Positions 57,985 to 64,000 of a stretch of DNA of 64,000 bases are shown here, piece after piece. The translations under genes were made by a program, and so were the position numbers. The DNA comes from Kryptolebias marmoratus (Eukaryota; Chordata; Actinopteri; Cyprinodontiformes; Rivulidae). Under the pieces are notes generated by a model. The model made no database searches and had not been told where the DNA came from. It was given only the letters and a program-made list of their open reading frames with translations. The stretch is from NCBI RefSeq assembly GCF_001649575.2, contig NC_051433.1, forward strand, positions 27,915,303-27,979,302. The letters are read 5' to 3'. How positions within the stretch are numbered: position 1 is the first letter of the stretch; the number at the start of each line of letters is the position of its first letter.

Positions 57985-60900
57985 CTGAAAAGACATGAAG
58001 TAACATTTACCATTTACTATCTGGTTGTTACACTTAACTACACAACTACAATAAATGATTTACACCCATAGTCCTTGGTGCAGAAAGGGCTAAAGGGCTG
58101 TTTTAAATGTAAGTCTTATAACTCCGTGTTAATATTATGCAGATCCCTCCTTGTCCCTCTCTGCTGTGCTTCAGCTGTACCGCCATGTAAAAAAGCCTGT
58201 CATGTACTGTACATACAGGTATGTAACCATGGCAACAGTAAAAGCACCAGTGATTGAAATCAGTTAGAGATTTTTCCTGAAACACTGACTGTGGCCCAGT
58301 GAATTCTTCAAAACGCATTCAAAAAGGTAATTAAAGACATTATTTGCTTTTAGAGCAAACAGTTCTAAGGACTCTAGGAGATGATAAGGACTGTTAGTCC
58401 CATTATGGAGTGGTTATAAAGACGTACATGTTTGCCTTCGCACCAGCAGGGGAACTCTGGGCCAACTGTCAGAACGGCCAAGGGTCTTTCATGTAGTTTT
58501 TAAAACTGTTAGATAGAGTGCTACAAAAACAGTCAGAAGGAGGACATCTACGAGCCAATACTCATACAACGGATCAGTGTACTTTGTGCAGAACATGTTC
58601 ACAGAAAGTAAGAAGCTTCTCCTATAGCAGTGAGAGTACAGTTTGGTAGGTACTGGATAAGTGATCACGTTGCTCTGCCAATCAAGATGCAATTGCAGTA
58701 TGTGAACACTTGGGCCTGCGTATGTCCTGTGTCTTCACAGGGGCAAAAACACAACCAACACAACATCGTAAGAAGTCTCACTAGCAATTTCTTTTTATGA
58801 GAAGGCTGAAGTATGCTGGCCTAAATTAAAATAAACTAAAACGTAAAGTAAACCTAAGCTTAAACTTAAACAAAACTAAACCTAAATGAACTTTAGTTTA
58901 GTTCAAATTTAAGTAACTCATTTCTGGTTAAATAAAGGTTATGATGATAAAGAAAGTTTGTTTATTAACTATACTAAACTAAACTAAAACAGACCAAAAG
59001 TAAAACTAATCTTAAACAAAACTAAATTGAATTCAACTAAACTAAAATAAATTTGTACTAAACTCAACCTTTGTTTGGGCACATCTGAACAGGATGGGCT
59101 TAACCAATTTATTACATATTTTATGCATAAAATGCAGGTAAATGGCTCCAACTGATCCTAACTAAACTGAGATGTTAGAAAACAGCCAGATTTTTAAAAC
59201 TCATCAAACTGGTAGTCATGTACCAGAAGACCTGGAGTCAGTTAGACAGTACAAGGCTCAGTTGTCCTCCAACAACTGTTTAAATTTCTGTCTGCTTCAG
59301 ATTAACGAGATAAAGCTGTTATGAAAAATGATTTTAATTGCAGAGGACTGGCTGAAAACCAGCCCAGCTGGGATTTTTTATACTCGTCTTTGTTTGTCTT
59401 AAAGAATAATAAAAAACTTGGAGGGCTACAGGCTCTGGATTTGTGTTATTTTCTTTCTTAAGTGTGTGAAACATGTTGGCCTCCATGTTTGTTTTTTTGT
59501 TTTGTTTTTTGATCTACCTGTGTGTGTAGGTCGCTCTCTGCTCTTGTCTGCGGCTCTTCATCATGGCTTTGTACTCGCCCACCCTCAGCCTCCGTCCCTC
59601 CACAATGCAGGTACGTTTAGGTCGGGGCTTGTATTTGTAGTCTGGATAGCGCTCCAGATGCTGCCTGCTCAACCTTGCCTGCTCTTCATAGTACGGCTGC
59701 TTCTCTTGGTTGGACATTGCCTTCCACTTAGAGCCTGGGAGCGAAGAGAAACTACGATTAAAGGGATAGTCTGGTGATTTTTTTTAAGTGATGTTCTGTC
59801 ACATAGTTATCAATAGTCATCAGCTGTGGCATCAGTCATAGAGCGCAAAGTTTGAAGAAAGAAACAATAGTCTTCTATCAGGCTTCCTCTGCAAGCTCAG
59901 TGCCATCAATATATAACAGTCAAAAACGTATTTGTGTAGTAACACAGACGTAGTTCAGTCAAGACAGCAACAAACTAAACAAACTGTCATTTAAAAGTGT
60001 GGAGGTTTAAAATTAGCTAATGCAATGTTTTTCACATTGGTATGATGTTTTTGAGAAAGAGTTGTTTTATAAACTTGAAAAACAATATAAACCAGGCTCT
60101 TGTTTGGTTAGCGATTAGTCTACCCTGGACGAAGACTTCTGCCCTTTTCCCATCCTCTGTGACTGATGTCTTGTCTGATAAGATATTGATAAGTGTTTGA
60201 CAGAACATCAATTTTAAAATGACCAGACCACCCCTTAAGAAAAAAAGTTTAGATTAGATTGTTTTATTATTGAGCCTATATGTTGTGCTGAACTGACCCA
60301 GGATTTTGCTAATAGAGGAGTTGTGCATGTCGGGGAAGGCCTGCAAAATTCTCCTGCGTTCATCCTTGGCCCACACCATGAAGGCGTTCATAGGTCTCTT
60401 TATGTGGCCGGAGGAGGAGGTGGGCCGGGTGTCAGCGTAGCTGCCTGGGACAGAGACAGGAAGGGCACCTGTGGGACAAAGATTTATAGGGTTTAATTTG
60501 TTTTAGATGTTTTACATTTACTGCGTTCATTTCAAACTGATTAATATCACCCACCACCGAAAGGTGAAAGGCAGGTGATATTGTTTTTAACTGTGTATGT
60601 GTGTGCGTTTATATCTCGATGTGTCTGTTTGTGAACAAAACAGCTCATGAACCACTGGAGGAATTTATTGAAACCTGCAGAAAGTAGTCAGCAGATGTAC
60701 ATCTCCAACTGATTAGCTTTTGGAGCCAACCCAATTCAAGATGGCCAAGTGATGTTGGAAAATACAAAAATTGCTATTAAAATTTGACGTGGTTGTAGCT
60801 GAGAGTCATTTCGACCACATACTCTAAGCATTACACAATGAACATCTTTGAATAAAAACTTGGCATTAACTGTTACTCAATCCTGTTTATCTGTTAGCAA

Positions 60901-62179
60901 AATATGCCATGAATCACTAGATGAATTTTAATAAAACTCTCAGAAAGTAATCAATGGGTGTACATCTAGAGCTGAAATACTTAGCAAAGATTTGGTGTGA
61001 CAGTAGCAGAAAAACATTTTCAATACATCCTGTAAGCACTAACAAACTGCGCAAGATTTCTCTGAGGCCTTCGCAAGTCATTTCTGTTTGTGAAAAATTA
61101 ATAATATACGTGTTCAACTTTGATATTAAAGCATTTACTGGCTTCCTAATAATTTAGTAAAGATAAAAATTAGGCCAGTCTGTTGGATATTTAATTGTGA
61201 TGTAATAAATTTATTGTACAGTAATAAAGTCAGAGACCTTCATTTACTTCAGCTTTTCTTATTATTAATATTTTTTGCAAAGGTAAGTTCTGACTTTGAT
61301 TTCTTATGTCATGACTGGTGATACAGTAATCTGTAATATTAGTGCAAAACTGCCTTTTATTTTAACTGTCCTCGTCAACATACTTCAAATGTGTTAACAT
61401 GTTAAGTTGTCAGAGAAAGAAACTGTTTGTGGCTGGACTTTCGATTAGTGAAACAACTAAAAAATTACCAGCGCAAACCTTAAAAATTAATAAAGATGGA
61501 CAAAGTTTCTCCGTTTTCGATTCTTGTTGAAGATTGAAGCCAAAATGTCCCTTTTTTGGGTGCTGCCATGTTTTATTTTTGAGCCACAGACTGGGCACTT
61601 GAGATGTGGGACTGTATCCTCGATATGAACGTCCTGCCTACACACCCTCCCAACTCGTTAACAGCAGCAAGGTAAGACCTGAGTGAATCAACAAAAATCA
61701 GCACCTGAAAAAAATGATCTGATGTATATTTTAATTTTATTTTTTTATGAAGGGGTGAGACTTAAGCCAGCCTCTATGGGACGCTCATCCATGGTGGTTT
61801 CAACTTCCAGCTTCCAGTTGTCTCTTTAGTTAGAGTAACACAAATTGATTGATCTGTTTTGCTCCTTGAATTAAAAATATCATTCTGTTGTGGAAATTTT
61901 ATTCACACATTAAATTGGACAGGAAAACTGTTAAAACTTTTTTTTTCTGTTGTGGTTATGAATATAAACATTGTTTATTAACAACAATGTTCATGTTCTT
62001 TTTGGTCAAAGCTACAAAGAGCCAATTTGAAATAAACAAAGAGGATGCAGTCCTCCGGTCTGGGTAGACCTACCCTCTGAGTCACTGCTGAGGTGGTCCT
62101 CAGTGGACGGCAGGCCATGTCTTTCTTCACCCCGCTCGCAGTGAGAAATCCTTTCACCGCATAGGGAACTTTTATATTC
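57699..62179 (-). CDS. sox13: SOX13 transcription factor, 3' part (partial)
   Basis: Minus-strand coding exons in order: 62179-62074, 60468-60298, 59734-59518 and 57984-57699; upstream exons lie beyond the window. The product is a SoxD-group factor that binds the minor groove of AACAAT-like sites through its HMG box, in the nucleus. The HMG box starts [18 protein letters not shown] and is split by an intron after KILG, continuing [20 protein letters not shown] and YKPRPKR. Downstream [18 protein letters not shown] and the C-terminus [10 protein letters not shown] match SOX13 better than SOX5 or SOX6. Splice phases agree across all three joins. The coiled coil and Q-box expected upstream are not in view. 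The gene is convergent with etnk2. Confidence 0.9.
58000..59510. other. sox13 intron
   Basis: Intron between the last two sox13 coding exons. The only structure noted is the A-rich stretch at 58840-59070. Confidence 0.6.
58840..59070. repeat. Degenerate AAACTA-type low-complexity tract
   Basis: Irregular repetition of AAACTAA, AAACTTAA and AAACCTAA, broken by an inverted patch (TTTAGTTTAGTTC) near 58890-58905. Confidence 0.7.
59518..59734 (-). CDS. sox13: sox13 exon, second half of HMG box
   Basis: The 217-nt exon completes the HMG box ([36 protein letters not shown]) and continues with the conserved SoxD basic segment [20 protein letters not shown]. The acceptor is CTCCCAG|GC and the donor CACAG|GTAGAT, phase 2. 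Confidence 0.95.
59758..60238. mobile_element. MITE flanked by TTAA in the HMG-box intron
   Basis: TTAA occurs at both ends (59758-59761 and 60235-60238). About 58 bp at each end are imperfect inverted copies: AAAGGGATAGTCTGGTGATT, GTGATGTTCTGTCA and TTATCAATA on the left, and their complements on the right. The TTAA duplication points to a piggyBac- or Kolobok-type mobiliser. It has no coding capacity. A partial relative of its left end lies at 62945-63010. Confidence 0.8.
60298..60468 (-). CDS. sox13: sox13 exon, first half of HMG box
   Basis: Encodes [20 protein letters not shown] and then [18 protein letters not shown] up to ISKIL, ending with one base of the glycine codon at CTGG|GTCAGT. 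Two acceptors are usable: CCCACAG (exon starts at 60468) and, 24 nt downstream, GTCCCAG (exon starts at 60444). Both keep the frame and differ by eight residues. Confidence 0.93.
60548..60970 (-). repeat. Dimeric dispersed repeat, inverted copy 7
   Basis: It starts ATCACCCACCACCGAAAGGT and shows two units, with GCTCATGAACCACTGG near 60650 and GCCATGAATCACTAG near 60907. It lies in the sox13 intron between 60469 and 62073. Confidence 0.65.
60971..62060. other. sox13 intron, little recognised
   Basis: AT-rich intronic sequence. A repeat with GGGACGCTCATCCATGG at 61778-61835 is the inverted relative of 29290-29350. No coding exon is recognised. Confidence 0.4.
62074..62179 (-). CDS. sox13: sox13 exon upstream of the HMG box
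   Basis: After the acceptor TCTGCAG the 106-nt exon encodes 35 residues, from [13 protein letters not shown] to DHLSSDSE, plus one base of a glycine codon completed by the next exon. The donor is GAGG|GTAGGT. Sequence conservation in this linker is low in the family, so the call rests on splice sites, phase and position. Confidence 0.65.
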
Positions 62180-62324
62180 CTGCAGACATACAGACAGACC
62201 GATGAAGTCATACATGGAGTAAAGTCAAAAAACTATTTGCACCAAATATTTTGAATATTTGCTATATTTTTGCTGTGAAACAATGAGCCGGTGTTCAGAG
62301 TGAGCTGAAGACACAGTGCTATTT

Positions 62325-62420
62325 AAGGTAGGTAGGTAGGTACATTTATTTATATAGCACTTTTCAGCACAAGGCAACTCAAAGTGCTTAAGGTAAAGAC
62401 ATGGTATGCTCACGGTATCA
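62325..62420. repeat. LINE-tail-like repeat with (GTAG)n
   Basis: A short GTAG run (about 62326-62341) precedes TTTATTTATATAGCACTTTT and CTCAAAGTGCTT, the same phrase found at 1850-1905. Confidence 0.5.
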
Positions 62421-63014
62421 GTGTGGTGCAGTAAATGCAAAGACAGGAAATTAAAACACTACAGAGACAGAAGAATGGTGTTTATTGTTGCGAAAGATGA
62501 AAAATGACAATCTGAATTTGCAAGCCTACCACAACATAGATGTATAATCTATCATACATTTTGGTACTGTGAAATGTCAACTTAGTGGTCAGAAGTGTAA
62601 TACCAAAATAAGTCCGGCAACAGTTCTGGTGCTAATACAGCAGCACAGAAGAGACAGAACAGGACTACAGAGGAGGACGGCCACCATCTACAGTCTGAGT
62701 GTGGACAAAGAGGGAAGGCAGGTGGCTCAGTCAACACCACATGGAGGCCTTTGTGGTATTGTGAAACTGCAACAGCTGTTGCCCAGGACGAGGTTGAGAA
62801 CTGAAGCTTCAGGCATGTCAAAGAATGAAAACCAAGACCAGAATAGAAGACTTTTTAAAAAAACAAAAAAAACAAAACAAGAACCTGGTCATAAAATAAA
62901 CAGCTTTCTGCTCTAAAGTTCCTGAAAAAAGAAAAGCTGATCAATTTTGAAGTGATGTTCTGTCAAATACTTATAAATAGCATCTTATGAACTGTGGCAT
63001 CAGTCAAAGAGCAC

Positions 63015-63835
63015 ACAGTATGGAGACAAGGTCCAGGAGAGTAGACAGGAATATAGGGAGATGCAACATAGGACAAAGAGGGAGGTAGCAAAGGCAAAAC
63101 AGGAGGTGTGTGATGAGTTGTACAAGAGGCTGAACACTAAGGAGGGAGAGAAGGACTTGTATTGACTGGCAAGACAGAGGGACCAGGCTGGAAAGGATGT
63201 GCAGCAGGTTAGGCTTGTTAAAGGTAGAAACGATAATGTTCTAACAAGGGAGGAGAGTGTGATGGGAAGATGGAAGGAGTACTTTAAGAAGCCGATGAAT
63301 GAAGAAAATGAAAGGGAATAAAAAATAGAGCTCATAGAACCTGTGGATCAGGAAGTGGAAAAGATTAGTAAGGATGAAGTTTGAAAAGCTTTGAAGAGGA
63401 TGAAGAAGGGGAAGGCAGTTGGACTTGATTAGACTAGACTTGATTATTCAATGGTTATTGATTATTCACTCAAAAATACCTGAGGAACAGAGAAGTGTGC
63501 TGGTGCAAATGTTTAAGAACAAGGGTGATGAACAGAGTTGTAGCAACTACAGTTGCAGAGAAGTATGTTAGACTGGTACAGGACATGTATGAGGACAGCA
63601 GGACAGTGGTGAGGTGTGCTGCAGGAGTGACAGATAGCTTCAATGTGGAGGTGGGACTGCATCAAGGATCGGCTCTGAGCCCTTCTTGTTTGCTCTGGTG
63701 ATGGACAGACTAACAGATGAGTTCAGGTAGGAATCCCTGTGGACATTGATGTTGTTTGCAGATGACATTGTGATCTGTGGTGAGAGCAGGAAACAGGTGG
63801 AAGAGAACTTGCAGAGGTGGAGGTATGCACATGAA
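63015..63835 (+). mobile_element. RTE-type LINE fragment
   Basis: Plus strand: EYREMQHRTKREVAKAKQ-like sequence, then KDVQQVRLVKGRNDNVLTRE, MGRWKEYFKK, MKKGKAVGLD and, after an internal deletion, AEKYVRLVQDMYEDSRTVVR, GLHQGSALSP and a FADDIVICGESRKQVEE box near 63760. These are the linker and reverse transcriptase of the same family whose endonuclease half lies at 21177-22189. Stops near 63163 and 63320 and deletions make it inactive. Confidence 0.8.
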
Positions 63836-63869
63836 AGCATAATTACATTATTAATATGCCCACTTTAGA

Positions 63870-64000
63870 TCTGCTTAATCTGTCTCTAATGACTAGTTAT
63901 GTACCACAGAGCTTGAAGGTTGCTGTAATTAAACCTTTACCTTAATTCAGGAGCTCTGGCCAAGTATAAACCTATATCTAATCTCCCATTCATCTCTAAA
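63870..64000 (+). mobile_element. L2-type LINE reverse transcriptase fragment (runs off edge)
   Basis: The sequence reads through SLMTSYVPQSLKVAVIKPLP and, after frameshifts, towards an ANYRPISNLPFIS-like block at the window edge, the start of the L2-type polymerase domain. Stops are present. Confidence 0.6.

Noticed and set aside
57699..62179. Calling the Sox gene sox5 or sox6
   Set aside because: The TCIVEG segment, LLEHYLPQ and the GELVLLTD end match SOX13; SOX5 and SOX6 have different tails.

Overview
The window looks like a piece of a ray-finned (teleost) fish genome. It holds intron-containing vertebrate genes with GT-AG splice sites, several very short introns (85-95 bp), AT-rich spacers and the usual teleost mobile elements (hAT, Harbinger, Tc1-like, RTE, L2, R4/Rex6-type and Penelope-like). 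The species cannot be resolved from sequence alone. Two assembly gaps (runs of N) lie at 3517-4050 and 36129-36198.

Two host genes can be supported. The first is a complete ethanolamine kinase gene, read as etnk2, on the plus strand. Its nine coding exons run from 18438 to 43404, all splice phases agree, and they encode 360 residues. The second is the 3' part of a SoxD transcription factor gene, read as sox13, on the minus strand. Four coding exons between 62179 and 57699 carry the HMG box and the C-terminus, and the gene continues beyond the right edge. The genes are tail-to-tail, as human ETNK2 and SOX13 are at 1q32.1, which supports both names.

Layout: 1-18000 is intergenic and almost wholly mobile-element debris: a Harbinger end, a solo LTR, an R4-type LINE lodged in a TA microsatellite, two copies of one LINE family each split by a younger insertion, and a 2.8 kb hAT element. 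18000-18437 is the likely etnk2 promoter and leader. 18585-30486 is the first etnk2 intron, with Tc1, RTE, several hAT and Penelope-like remnants. 31973-41511 is another large intron containing a hAT element nested in a Tc1-like element. 43405-57698 lies between the two stop codons and holds both 3' UTRs plus repeats. 57699-62179 is sox13, and 62180-64000 is its next intron with RTE and L2 fragments.

The two genes need not work together. One makes phosphoethanolamine for phosphatidylethanolamine synthesis; the other is a DNA-binding regulator. The most informative structural results are (i) a fold-back element with 267-bp arms and a clean 6-bp target duplication inside a LINE, (ii) a TTAA-flanked MITE that enlarged a minimal intron inside the sox13 HMG box so that its boundary lies 23 bp from the splice acceptor, (iii) nested hAT insertions with exact 8-bp duplications, and (iv) a dispersed repeat with an internally dimeric structure, present in about nine copies. 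No tRNA, rRNA or CRISPR array was seen.
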